Program-made: the position numbers and the translations under genes | The notes under the pieces: generated by a model | What the model saw: the letters and a program-made list of their open reading frames with translations, nothing else | Told to the model about the DNA's origin: nothing | The model's database searches: none | Shown: positions 21,251-33,500 of the stretch, piece after piece | How positions within the stretch are numbered: position 1 is the first letter of the stretch | Layout of the letters: each line of letters opens with the position of its first letter | NCBI RefSeq assembly: GCF_008831285.2 | Contig: NC_045138.2 | Span: 8,897,205 to 8,961,204, forward strand | Reading direction: 5' to 3' | DNA: 64,000 bases | Source of the DNA: Nymphaea colorata | Taxonomy: Eukaryota; Streptophyta; Magnoliopsida; Nymphaeales; Nymphaeaceae

Positions 21251-22330
21251 ATTGTTTGGACATCTCCTTTTTGTAGTTTTGAAACAGTTATTTCCTGAGT
21301 TATGTTCTAGTTTGGACATATCTATGATATCTTGTGAGGTATGTCAGTTTGCTAAACATGTTAGGGCTTCATACCTTGTTTCCAACAATCATACTAATGA
21401 AGTTTTTTCATTGATCCATTTTGATGTGTGGGGGCCTTCAGAAATTCATACCCGTTGTGGTTTTCAGTGTTTTATAACTTTCATAGATGGTTGCTCAAGA
21501 AGTACCTTTGTTTACATGTTGAAAGATCGTAGCGAAGTGCCTCATGTCATAGAGACCTTCATTCTTCTTATGGAGAACTAATGTGGTGGTTCTGTTAAGA
21601 CTTTTCAGTCTGATAATGCTCATGAGTATGTGTGTCAAACTGTTGAGGATTTTCTTCAGAAAAGGGGGATTGTTCATGAGACATCTTGCAGCTATACCCC
21701 TCCTCAAAATGGGGTCGCTGAGAGGAAAAATTGTTAACTGCATAATGTCACCAGGGCCCTCTTGTTTCAAAGGAATCTTCCAAAACATTATTGGGGAGAT
21801 GCTGTTCTCAATAGTGCATACTTGATTAACCGTATGCCTAGTCGTGTGCAAAAGGGGCAGACCCCCCCACTCTATGCTTCCAAGGAATCGTCAACCCTTT
21901 CACCTCCCTCCTCGTGTCTTTGGATGTGTTTACTTTATTCATGTTCACAACCCTAATATTAAAAAACTTGATCCAAGGTCAATTAAGGGAATATTTGTTG
22001 GGTATTCTCCCACTCAAAAGAGGTATAAATGTCTTAATCCTACCACTGGTCGTGTTTACATTACCAAGGATGTCACATTCTTGGAACATGTCTCTTATTT
22101 TGGTGAGAATCCTCTTCAGGGGAAGAAGTCTACGTTAGGGGAAGAGTATTCTCTGAGTCAGGAAATTCAATTTACAGATTTCTTGGAGTACAAGCGGGAA
22201 GAGAGTCCACTGATTGTTGAGGTGCTTGAACATGAGAGGAATGGTGTTCTACTGGGGTGGAAGAGGAATATAATCGTTTGTTTGGCAAGGTGTACTCTAG
22301 GTGAAGAGTTTGTACAGATAAGGTAACTGA
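21251..22330 (+). pseudogene. Copia-B integrase
   Basis: Landmarks in order are SCEVCQFAKHVRASYLVSNN, LIHFDVWGPSEIHTRCGFQ, FITFIDGCSRSTFVYMLKDR, TFQSDNAHEYVCQ, SYTPPQNGVAERKN, LPKHYWGDAVLNSAYLINRM and FVGYSPTQKRYKCLNP. They match Copia-C closely. Several stops (for example near 21582 and 21736) and a frameshift near 21850 remove function. Confidence 0.8.
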
Positions 22331-22399
22331 TGGTGAGAATTCTACTCCTAATCCCAATGTCACTTCTTTTCTGGATGACCCAAGTTGTGCTTAGAAGAA

Positions 22400-24108
22400 A
22401 CCTGTTGAAGAAGACATTCAGACAGAAACTGAAAATGAAGAGCTTCTCATTGCCGTGAGAAATGGTGTTAGGTCATGTACTCAACACCCTATTAGTAACT
22501 TTGTGTCATATTCTAGACTGAGCATGGATTACAAATGTTTTGTATCATCTCTTTCTTTGGTTGTGATTCCCAGGACTGTTACAGAGGCTCAGAGTGATCC
22601 CAAATGGACTCATGCTATGCAAGAATAGATGGAAGCCTTGAGCAGAAACCAGACATGGGAAGTGATAGGGATCCCTGAAGCGGCTCTCATCTGGTTGGAT
22701 CCAAGTGGGTCTACACCATTAAGTACAAACCAGATGAGAATGTTGAGAGGTACAAAGCTCACCTGGTTGCCAAGGGGTTTAGTCAGAAATATAAAATTGA
22801 CTACTTGGAGATTTTTGCTCCCGTTGAAAAGATGAAGACTGTTAGAATTATCATTTCTCTAGAGTGTTGAAGGAGTGGAAGTTGTACCAACCTGACGTTA
22901 AAAATGCATTTTCTCAACGGAGATCTTGAAGAAGTGTATATGTGTATGCCTCCAGGATATGAGAAACCAGGAAAGTACTGCAAACTAAAGAAAGCTTTAT
23001 ATGGGCTCAAGCAGTCTCCCCGAGCATGGTTTGAATGTCTTAGATTAATGATGAGACAACACAGCTACATTCAAGGTAATGAAGATCACACTCTATTTGT
23101 AAAAAAGAATGAAGGTAAGGTTACTCTTCTATTGGTCTATGTTGATGATATGATTGTTACAGGTAATGATGAAGATGAGATAACAAAACTAAAGGGTTTA
23201 CTGGCTGCCGAATTTGATCTCAAAGACCTTGGAAAACTAAGATATTTTATGGGTATTGAAATTGCTAGGTCAGGAACAACTCTTATGTTGAATCAAAGGA
23301 AGTATACCTTGGATTTATTGAAGGAGACTAGAAAAGTATGGTGTAGACTGGCTTCTACTCCTCTTGATGCAGGACACAAACTCAGTATTAAGGACAGAGA
23401 ACCTCTTTGTGAAGAGGCTAAGGGGAGGTATCAACATCTGGTTAGAAGATTGATCTACCTCACTCTAACTAGACTTGATATCACCTTTGCTGTGAATGTG
23501 ATGAGTTAGTTCATGCATGCATCTACAGATGCTCACTTGAAGGGTATCGACAGAATCTTGTGCTACTTGAAAAGGAATCCTGGCAAGGGGCTTCTATATG
23601 TAAAACAAGGGCCTATTGAGATTGAGGGGTATTCAGATGCAGACTGGGCTGGCTGTGTTGATACTAGAAGATCTACTTCACGGTACTGCATCTACTTGGG
23701 AGGAAATCTTGTTGTTTGGAGGAACAAGAGGCAAGATGTTTGTTCCCGTTCAAGTGCAGAGGCCGAATATAGGGCAGTTGCTATGGGAATGTATTACTGT
23801 AGCTAAAAGTGTTGTTGTCTGACATTGAAATAGAGACTGAATGACCTATGAAGATGTATTGTGATAACAAGTCTGCTATCAGTCTGGCCAACAACCCTGT
23901 GTTGCATGACCGAACACAACATATCGAGATTGACTGCCACTTTATCCAAGAGAGGATTGATGCCAGAGAGTTGATTCTACCTTATATGAAGTCTGAAGAC
24001 CAAGCTGTTGATATTCTGACTAAAGCCTTACCTTTGACTCAGTTTGAGAGGAGCGTATCCAAGTTGGGCATGTTCGATATGTATGCCCAACTTGAGGGGG
24101 AGTGTTGA
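22400..24108 (+). pseudogene. Copia-B reverse transcriptase and RNase H
   Basis: RT and RNase H pieces in order: LKKALYGLKQSPRAWFECL, LLLVYVDDMIVTGNDED (catalytic YVDD kept, near 23140), DLKDLGKLRYFMGIEIARSG, GYSDADWAGCVDTRRSTS, SRSSAEAEYRAVAMG, MYCDNKSAISLANNPVLHD, and the end MYAQLEGEC then stop. Stops near 22627, 22869 and 23506 and several shifts inactivate it. The purine tract ACTTGAGGGGGAG overlaps the C-terminal codons, as is usual in this lineage. Confidence 0.85.
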
Positions 24109-24344
24109 CATATGTTGTATTTGGGTCATCTATCTGGGTCTAGATCTGGACCCGATCCAGTGTGTTATGTTATGACCCTACTTAACCTGTGTAAACCGTA
24201 ATTTTTAGTGTGTGAATGAAATTCTAAGAGAGAGAAAGAGTCTAGCTGTTAGTGGGCACCGGTCCTCCTCACCAGTGGTTTTTTCCCTCTTGTTGAGGAG
24301 TTTTCCATGTTACAATGTGTCTGTCTCTTGTTTTTGTTTCCACA
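24103..24344 (+). repeat. Copia-B 3' LTR
   Basis: About 242 bp from TGTTGACATATG to TTTCCACA, similar in layout to the Copia-C LTR (GTGGGCACC... and GTGGTTTTTTC...GTTTTCCA). It follows a purine tract. No 5' partner was found. Confidence 0.75.
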
Positions 24345-24601
24345 ATAAGATAATGAGATAACGAACCAATGGATGTATGAGATAACGTCAAACATAAGTA
24401 TGAAATAATGTTTATGAATTAACAAAAGATTTATGAGATAATAAGATAACAGATGGATGTATGAGATAACGCTAAACATAAGTATAAGATAATGTTCATA
24501 AGATAATTAAATATTTATGAGATAATGGACAGATGTATGAGATAATGCTAACCATAAGTATGAGATAATATTTATGAGATAATAAAATATTTATGTGATA
24601 A
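24345..24601. repeat. GATAA-rich minisatellite (left part)
   Basis: Units of roughly 76-83 bp begin ATGGATGTATGAGATAAC (24369 and 24452) or the variant CAGATGTATGAGATAAT (near 24525), with many internal GAGATAAT motifs. The array is cut by the gypsy element at 24602 and resumes briefly at 29677-29700. Confidence 0.7.
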
Positions 24602-24871
24602 TGTTAGCCTCGTTGGCCAACGATCACTACAACTGCTCGTTGTAGCACTCACACACACAGTCACAAGAAGTCCAGCTCTTCTTCACATCAATAATAACTT
24701 CATTAGGGTTTGCTCATAAGAGGGTTTAAGTACATGACGTGCTGGGTTGGGTTGCTCACTCTAACCAGACCCGACCTGGAACAAAAGAAATTATTTAAGC
24801 AAAAAACACCTGAAACTGTTAACGACAATTAAAAGAAACTGAAAAAAAACTGAAATAACTTGTGCCTAACA
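24602..24871 (-). repeat. Gypsy 3' LTR
   Basis: 270 bp. On the minus strand it is preceded by the purine tract AAGGAGGGGAAATTG. Confidence 0.9.
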
Positions 24872-24900
24872 ATTTCCCCTCCTTCAGCACCACCTTGTCC

Positions 24901-25497
24901 TCAAGGTGCAAAATTTGGAAAGCGATTAATAATGTCTTCAGCCTTTTCCCATGTCGCTATGCCCTCCTTAATATTCTTCCACTCTATTAACCACTCAACC
25001 GATTTCGAGCCCTCTTGATTGATCGTACGCATGCCAAGTCGACGGAAAGGAACAGCCTTGGTTTGATCTTCGTTGATGGGCCCTTCGATTATGTCTTCTT
25101 CAGTCGGTGGTTGGGGGCACGACTTAAGCTTTGAGACATGAAAAACAAGATGTATATTATTTTCAGCTGGCAGTAGCAACTCGTAAGCATGAGGACCAAC
25201 ACACCTGATGATGCAAAATGGGCCAACATAGCGGGGGGCGAGTTTGTTGTACCCTCGTGGTTGATGCCGTGCTGCGCGGGTCGGCCTGCATAAGTACACC
25301 CATTCGTCAACCTTGTACTGTTGGTCCCGGTGTCTGCGGTTGTATTGGATCACCATTCGGTTGCGCGCTGCTGCGATGTGTGTTTTTAGATCTCCCAGAA
25401 TAGAGTCCCTACAGCGGAGCTGAGTGTCCACTGATTCTTCTCTCATTGTGTTAGGCTGGTATCGACGTATAGTGGGAGGGGGACGCCCATACACCAC
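24901..25497 (-). pseudogene. Gypsy integrase C-terminus with chromodomain
   Basis: A 198-codon open piece. It carries the MVYGRPPPTI motif that follows the integrase core, the GPF-like block (LAPRYVGPFCIIRCVG, then HLVFHVSKLKSC), and a chromodomain-like end with VEWLIEWKNIKEGIATWEKA and EDIINRFPNF. Chromodomains at this position define chromoviruses and can direct integration to marked chromatin. It is separated from the integrase core by stops near 25500-25680. Confidence 0.85.
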
Positions 25498-26047
25498 CTC
25501 AAATGGTGTGACACTGGTCGATGAATGCCAACAGGTGTTGTATGAGAATTCAGCTCATGATAGATATTCTGCCCATAGGCGTGGACGTTGCCCTACAAAA
25601 CAGCATAAGTAAGTCTCAAGGCACCTGTGTCTAACCGTCAGTTTGTGGATGGTAAGTTGTGGTCAATTGTAACTTCGTGCCCTATAACTGAAAATATTCC
25701 CTCCAGAAGGCACTGATAAAGATGGGATCTCTATCACTGGTTATCGACCTGGGCATGTCATGTAGCTTCCTAATGTGATCTTGGAAAGCATGAGCGACGA
25801 TCTTGGCTGAATATGGATGTGATAAGGGTACAAAGTGTGCACATTTCGATAGGCGGTCCACCACTACCAAGATAACAAACTTTTCCTGGGATGATGGCAG
25901 ACCTTCTATGAAGTCCAACGATATGTCTTCCCATATAAGCTCTGGCGTGGGTAGTGGAAGAAGCAATCCGGCTGGTTTCATCGTTTCATATTTGTTCTTT
26001 TGGCATATGTCGCATCCCTTTACAAGATCGGTGATGGCTCTTTTCAT
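25498..26047 (-). pseudogene. Gypsy integrase core
   Basis: Carries the end of the HHCC finger (CDICQKNKYETMKPAG), the core opening WEDISLDFIEGLPSSQ with the first catalytic Asp, VDRLSKCAHFVPLSHPY, and SDRDPIFISAFW with the second Asp. The frame stops at about 25682 before the catalytic Glu. That region (25500-25680) reads on only in other frames. Confidence 0.82.
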
Positions 26048-26074
26048 TCCTGGCCAATAAAAGGTAGGTCGTAG

Positions 26075-26752
26075 TCAACGATAAGTACCCTTCACGCCTT
26101 CATGACCGGCCGTTTGCTCATTATGATAATGTTGTATAGGGGTTTGCGGCAAGGTGGACTCGGGCGGAATAAAGTTGCGTCCGCTGCGATATAGGTATGG
26201 TGATTTCCACTCGTACCCATACACTCTAAGGGGATTCTTCTCCATCTCATCTCTAATCTTCTTTATTGTGGCGGCTCTTTCTTGCGCTTGTCGAATCTCA
26301 TCCCATAGGTGGGCCTGCACTTGTGAAATGGCAAATAAACTACTAACCTGCTGGTCGTGTGAGCGGGACAGCCCATCTGCTACTGTGTTTTCTTTCCCTT
26401 TGCGATAGCAGACCTTGAAGTCAAAGCTCATCAATTTTAGCATCCATTTTTGCATTGATGACGATAGGGTGGACGGCTTCAGGCAATGTTGGAGACTACA
26501 GTGGTCGGTTAAGACAAGAAACTGTTGCCCCAAGAGATAGTGCTTCCATTTGAGTACGACAAGGACTATGGTGATCACCTCTCGTTCGTAAGCAGATTTA
26601 CTTGCAAACGCAGAACCCATTGCTCGACTGAAATAAGCGATGGGATGTCGCTCTTGGCTTAGCACCACACCCACGCCCGAATCAGATGCATCTGACTCGA
26701 CTGTAAACGGAAGTTGAAAATTAGGCATCTGCAAAACCGGGGCTGTAGTCAC
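26075..26752 (-). CDS. Gypsy RNase H and integrase zinc-finger piece
   Basis: A 225-codon open segment. RNase H shows FTVESDASDSGVGVVLSQ, HPIAYFSRAM, SAYEREVITIVLVVLKW, LVLTDHCSLQHCL and GKENTVADGLSRS, the normal order of gypsy RNase H. The C-terminal part, ending HYHNEQTAGHEGVKGTYR, holds the His residues of the integrase HHCC finger, whose Cys residues lie in the next piece (26047 down). It is part of a polyprotein, not a separate gene. The first ATG is a formal start only. Confidence 0.8.
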   Translation of the reverse strand: MTTAPVLQMPNFQLPFTVESDASDSGVGVVLSQERHPIAYFSRAMGSAFASKSAYEREVITIVLVVLKWKHYLLGQQFLVLTDHCSLQHCLKPSTLSSSMQKWMLKLMSFDFKVCYRKGKENTVADGLSRSHDQQVSSLFAISQVQAHLWDEIRQAQERAATIKKIRDEMEKNPLRVYGYEWKSPYLYRSGRNFIPPESTLPQTPIQHYHNEQTAGHEGVKGTYR

Positions 26753-26776
26753 TACCTCTTTGAGTTGTTGGAATGC

Positions 26777-27428
26777 TTACTCGGCCTGAACACTCCATGC
26801 AAAACGGCCCTTCTTGGTTAGTGTCGTGAGAGGTGCTGCGATAAGGCCGTAGTTTCTGACAAACTTACGGTAGTAGCCCGTGAGTCCAAGGAACGTGCGC
26901 AACTCGCGCACGGTTCTAGGTGTACCCCAACCTTGCACCGCCTGGATTTTTTCTTGTTCCATGCTCACCTTCCCGCGGCTGATCACATGTCCTAGATAGG
27001 AGATCTTGGACGTGCCAAAAACGCATTTGGAGAGTTTGGCCTGTAGCTTATGTTGTTTCAAGGCTATTAGCACCGTTCGTAAGTGGTGGAGATGTTCTCA
27101 CTCTCCCTTGCTGTAAATCAAAATGTCATAAAAAAAATCAATACGAACCTTCGTAAGAAAGGGCAAACACATCGTTCATCAGTGATTGAAAGGTGGAAGG
27201 CGCGTTCATCAGCCCGAAGGGCATGACCGTGAACTCGTAGTGCCCGCCGTGCGTGTGGAAGGTGGTCTTAGGACTGTCGTCCTTCACCATACAGATTTGA
27301 TGATACCCGGAGCATAGATCTAATTTGGAGAAGACGCATGCCTCATTCAGCTCATCCAATAAGTCTTCCACAATGGGAATCAGGTACCTGTCCTTGATGG
27401 TGATGGCGTTCAATGCACGATAATCCAT
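26777..27428 (-). pseudogene. Gypsy reverse transcriptase
   Basis: Contains [34 protein letters not shown] (LDL-SGYHQI motif), [20 protein letters not shown], then the catalytic box in altered form: FFYDILIYSK (about 27140-27110), where active elements have FFDDIL. One catalytic Asp is replaced by Tyr. A stop follows near 27100, after which HKLQAKLSKCVFG, YLGHVIS and LRTFLGLTGYYRKFV continue. Catalytically dead on this reading. Confidence 0.85.
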
Positions 27429-27902
27429 GCAGAAACACTAACTTCCGTCTTTCTTTTTGACAAGCAAAGCAGGCGAAGCAAAGGGGCTACGGCTAGGCTG
27501 AATTACACCTGCTTCCAACATCACTTGCACAAGTTCTTCGAGGGTTTCTCATTGTATCCGGCTATAGCGGTAGGGTCAAGATTTGATAGGTTCGGTCCCC
27601 AGCTGTAATTCGATGCGGTGTTCATATCCTCTTTCTGGTGGTAGCGCCTTAGGCGTGCTAAAAACTGACCCAAACTCTTATAGCATTTCCTGCAGTGTGC
27701 TCTTAAATGCTTCGGAGCCGAATTGGACCTCTTTTTCTTCCTTTTGTGCCTGCACGTGAGTGGTTAGTAGGAGAAAAGAAGTGGACGGTCCCTTCATCAG
27801 GCGGACAGCTGGTTTTTTCGAGCACGGTTGTCTAGGGCTCGCCTCCAATGTAATTCTTTCATTCGCGGGCCCTTTAATCTGCGTTTTCATGCCCACAAAA
27901 TC

Positions 27903-28241
27903 TCATACCACTTCTCCCAATTTACGCAGCCACTGGATGCCTAAGACCAGGTCAGCTTCCGCCATGGCTAAAATGTATAACTGTACAGGGAAGTGAAAAC
28001 CTTGGATCTCTAACCTTTCCATCTGGCACTTACCCCTGCACCTCAGGGTACTCCCGTCTCCTACTACCACTTCAAAGGAGGGTTGCACCTCCATATGGCA
28101 GCCTAGGGCTTGGGCAGATTTCTCACAAATGAAATTGTGAGTCGAGCCCATGTCGATCAGCAGGCTGACTTGCCGGCCTCGTAACTTGCCTTCCATACGC
28201 ATGAGATGGGGAACCTCATTTCCAGCCAACGCGTGCAACAA
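27903..28241 (-). pseudogene. Gypsy aspartic protease
   Basis: A retroviral-type aspartic protease piece with VSLLIDMGSTHNFI (the active-site triplet D-S/T-G is here D-M-G), VVVGDGSTLRCRG and ADLVLGIQWL. The replaced middle residue of the triplet predicts impaired activity. It ends in a stop near 27903. The stretch 27900-27430 links to RT through several shifts. Confidence 0.8.
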
Positions 28242-28256
28242 AATTTCAGGTACTGT

Positions 28257-29388
28257 CTAGTTTTCCACCTCTTCAGGTTCCATAGGCATGGGCAGAATCG
28301 CCTCAGCCTCGAGTGGTTTGTCGCTCTCCTCGACTAGATACATGTGTAGGCGTCCGCAGTTATGCCCTGGAACGTACGGCTGATCACAGTGAAAACATTG
28401 GTTCAGTCGTCTCTTCTCCTTGATTTGTTCGGGTGTCAATCGTCTCACCACTTGGCGCGGCTCGACTCCCTTCTGATTTTTCCCTGGGGCCGGTGGGAAG
28501 ACGTCAGATTTCGGCTTCTCTAGCGGGCTGGTTTGTGCGTCCGACCACACCTTATGGAAGGTCTCTCGTGGGCTGGTCCTCACGTCCTGCCACATCCTGC
28601 TAAAAATGCCCCAAGCGAACATGTGTAGCCCGTTCGTTTTTCTCTTCCACCGTGCGGGCTAAATCGAAGCAGTCCCTCAATGTTTGTGGCTTCATGGCTT
28701 GAACTTCAATGTGTATTTCATCCTTCAAACCTGGTAGGAACGTGCCTATGAGGGCTGGAAGGGGCCATCCAAGCACCATATTCATCAATGCCTCAAAATT
28801 TTCCTGGTACTCCAACACCGTACCCGATTGTTTAATGCGCGATAACTCTACATTGTAGTCGAGATATGCCGACGGCCCAAAGCGCACCATGAGCTCTTTC
28901 ACCAATGTCATCCAGTCTGGTCTCCCTTGCTGCGACACCAATGAACGAAACCAACGCACCGCCGCCCCTTCAAAATAAACCGTCGCGTGACGCACTCTTT
29001 CGTCACCCACGATTCCCTGGCAATTGAAATATTGTTCGGCGTGGAACACCCAACTGATCGGATCGTCTCCCGAAAACCATGGAAAATCCATCTTCGCTGG
29101 GTGCCAGATTGCGCCCCCATTCCTTGGCAAATCCTATCCCCTGCACTCGTCTGACTGGATCTGATCTGAATCAAGCGATTGCTGCCGGGAACCTTGTTGC
29201 AGGCTTTCTCGCAAGAGTGCCGACATCGCCTGCTGCTCCACCAACATGGCCTCCAATCTTGCGTCCACAGTGCTCAAGTGTTGATCCATCCCATGCATCC
29301 GCCCTTCTAGGCCGCCGATCACCATATCCACTTGATTTTGGTGTTGTTCCACCGCTGCCATGGCACGCGTGGTGACTCTCTCCACCAT
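28257..29388 (-). pseudogene. Gypsy gag with zinc knuckle
   Basis: Likely start at 29388 (MVERVTTRAMAAVEQ), the first ATG after the primer site. The earlier ATG at 29469 lies in the LTR. A coiled-coil-like N-terminus is followed in another frame by the capsid domain with KMDFPWFSGDDPISWVFHAE, FEGAAVRWFRSLV and LKELMVRFG-like text, then ERATHVRLGHF. A further frame holds the knuckle CFHCDQPYVPGHNC. Two frame changes (near 29132 and 28610) break it. Confidence 0.82.
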
Positions 29389-29412
29389 GATCAATGTGGC
29401 GCTCTGATACCT

Positions 29413-29676
29413 TGTTAGCCTCGTTGGCCAACGATCACTACAACTGCTCGTTGTAGCACTCACAGACACAGCCGCAAGAAGCCCAGCTCCTCTTCACGTC
29501 AATAATAACTTCATTAGGGTGTGCTTACCTCATAAGAAGGTTTAAGTACATGACGTGCTGGGTTGGGTTACACACTCTAACCAGACCCAACCCGGAAAAA
29601 AAGAAATTATTTAAGCAAAAAACACCTGAAACTGTTAACGACAATTAAAAGAAACTGAAATAATTTGCGCCTAACA
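29413..29676 (-). repeat. Gypsy 5' LTR
   Basis: 264 bp, similar to the 3' copy with scattered changes and small indels. The primer site follows on the minus strand at about 29412-29399. Confidence 0.9.
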
Positions 29677-29700
29677 GATAATGAGATAACGCTATAAGCG
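29677..29700. repeat. GATAA-rich minisatellite (right remnant)
   Basis: GATAATGAGATAACGCTATA continues the array interrupted at 24601 and supplies the second GATAA target copy. Confidence 0.65.
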
Positions 29701-30588
<888 letters not shown>

Positions 30589-33500
30589 CTCCCATGATCC
30601 TACACATAGGCAGAGCCAAGATTTGCTTCTGCAGGCTTATTCACCATTAGGTTCACCAGGTACAACATGGCTGAAGAGTGATGTTCTAAAGAACCCAGTA
30701 ACCCAGTGTTTACTATGATTGCTGAAAAAATAGGCAAGACACTACCACAAGGGACTTTGCTTTGGGGACTACGAACTGGCCAGAGTGTGCTGTCAACAAG
30801 TACTAATGGAGCCAGGATAAAGAAAAGTTTTCATATATTGGGTTGGCCTATCCTAGATGACCTGTTCTCTAAATTCTCTAGAAAGTTGACGGTCGTGCCT
30901 AATTTATTGCATGCATCCCAAAAGAATAACATAGTAGGTTAAAATCATGTCCATATTCACTCTCGAATCCTTCATATACTATATATTTCAAGAATAACAA
31001 CAATAATATGGAGACACTAACCTTGTCGAGGACAATTCTCTAACAGAAAAGCATTGTTGTTTGTGGGTGAAGTCACCCGATCCCTCGTGCGTAGACTTGC
31101 ATTATGATCTGAGTTACTCACAGGGTACTTTACTGATGTAAGAAAACGTTTTTGAAGCTAATTAAAAGGATGAAGAAGCAGGGCAGGCAAGAGAATGCTG
31201 GGTCTTTAAGCAAAAAGCAGAATTGATGAGATGATCAGAACTTTCAATACTAGAAACAGAGAAATCACATTCTTCTCCCTAACAAAGTGAGGAGAGATAG
31301 TGTGCACCTCAGGTTCTGATGAACGAAGGCAAGATGGAAAGTATTGTCTAACGGTGATCTCTGGTTGTTCCTCTAAGATTGAGTGTCTACCTCACAATCC
31401 AATGGCAGATCAAGAATGCAGCACCGATTGAGCTTTTCATGAGAGGTTTATGTGAAATGCCAACGTCAATGATCAATGCAGTAGTGATCAGCATCCCCAG
31501 CTAAGGTTGGCTATGAACGTCGGCGTCAACCAGAGCAAGGAAAGAAAAGGAGCTTTGAGGGAAAGCAAAGAAGGAAAGGAAAAAAAAAGGAAACACGCGG
31601 GAGATTAATAAAGGGAATTTTTGCGGGTACAGTTTCTAATGCAAGAGCAAGCTGTGTTTGTAAATTCCAGCGCGTCTCCAATGTGCACATACACACGAGC
31701 CTTTACCCTAACCCATGGCGAGTTCATTTGGGATGGCAGGGGGTTTATTTGAAACTTTGGGTTCTTTTTTGAAGCAGAATGCAGACGCATTTGGGAAAAT
31801 TAGGGCATCGCTTTCTCTAACGCAAGCTTGAGATGCGTTTGGTAAATTATTGAGCCTACCTATTCCCTAACACAGACCCCATCTCTGTCACTAAAGTTCA
31901 GCCTTATCTAGGATTCCACACCAGATACAGCCAATGCGTTGCAGAAGACTCTTCTCTAACGCAACTTGAAACTTGTGTTTCAGAAACCTGGACTCAACTC
32001 TGATGGGTTACTAATACTATATATTATAATTGTCGTAGCGTCGGTAAACACCCAAGTCTCCACACCACAATGTTAAACCATAAGCACCACAAAGTTCGCA
32101 AGGAACTTGGAGATAAACTTATATAAGGAATTGTGCAGCACTATGGGTAGAACTCTTGAATTCTGATGGCACCATTCTTTTTAGGAAAAAGGAGATAATA
32201 TGTGTCTGATTAACCTTCCTAACAATCCTTCATGTACAAAGGAATATATCCATGACATGCCAAGGTTTTATTCAACAATCTCCTAATGATATTGATAGAT
32301 TACAACTTGCATTTATTGAAACTTCAAAATATTTTGTCAATGTTCATAAATTTTTTGAGCAGTTGACGTGCGTAATTAATGTTGTTAGTGCAAGTAGTAA
32401 ATGTAATGGTGAATTGCATGAAGCTCAAACAATTGAAATTGCATAAAAAATTATTATTGATGAACGTGAAACAGGGAGATGACTTAATCAAATTGGAACA
32501 ATATAACAACCTGGAGATACTCGATGGTGATCTTATTTTTCTTGTGTATAGTTTGATAAAAATGTTTGATAAAAAATAGTGGATTGACATATTAAATACG
32601 TGGTGAAAGTAATTCTTTATACAAAATGTTTACATCATTTGAATTTGTATTTATTTTGCACATGGTATGAGAAATTTTGGGACAGGATACTACTCTTTGT
32701 CAAGTATTGCAATGGCAGAGACAACTCATTTTAAATGCAATGACTATGGTTTACATTGCAAATGAATTTCTACAATAACTTAGAGAGATTAAATAAGACA
32801 AATTTGTATATATTGTGGAAGTATTTCGTAGGGCACATGATATCCCAATTTTAGATATGAATGCTCAATATTTTGTGAGAGGATCACACTATCGTATTTT
32901 TATTGCTACCACTTGAGTCTCAGCTAGTAGAGTTAAACAATAAAATTAATGAGAATTCTATCGAAATACTATGTCTAGTATCGACATTTGACCCTAGAGA
33001 TACATATAAGTTATGTAATTAAAAAGATGTATACACTCGTGTAGAGAAGTTTTATCTTGAAGATTTTTCAAAGCCAAATTTTCAAACTTTAAGATATTAG
33101 TTGAAATGTTATAAGAATGATACCCATCGTCATTCAAGTTTTCAAAATTTAAGTACGATATCATATACATGTCAATCATTGATACATAATAGAAAAAAGA
33201 AAGGACATCATTCCATATGCAAGTTGATCTGTCTTATCCTAACACTTTCTATCTCCATTACAACCACAGAAAGGGTATTCTCTTTTATGAAACTTATTAA
33301 AACAAGATTGCATAATTAAAATAGAGAATGGATTCTCTACAGATTATCTACTTTTGTATATTAAGAAAGAAATTACTTAAATGTTTGATTTGAACGATAT
33401 TTTTGATAATTTTTATAAGATGAAAGCTCATAAAGCACAACTAAAATAGGTAAAGTATTTTGTTGCATCTTTTAGATGTTAATGTCTATTTGAGTCATTG

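Larger units (their letters stand above)
24602..29676 (-). mobile_element. Ty3/gypsy chromovirus
   Basis: LTRs at 24602-24871 and 29413-29676 (TGTTAGCCTCG...CTAACA) are flanked by GATAA (24597-24601 and 29677-29681). On the minus strand a primer site AGGTATCAGAGCG follows the LTR at 29413. The order gag, protease, RT, RNase H, integrase, chromodomain is gypsy order. At 5.1 kb with LTRs of about 265 bp it is compact, like the Reina clade (clade is inference). Frames are long but split by shifts. Confidence 0.92.

Noticed and set aside
24345-24601. CRISPR-like array of short repeats
   Set aside because: Units are diverged and contiguous with no unique spacers, in a plant genome. It is a minisatellite.
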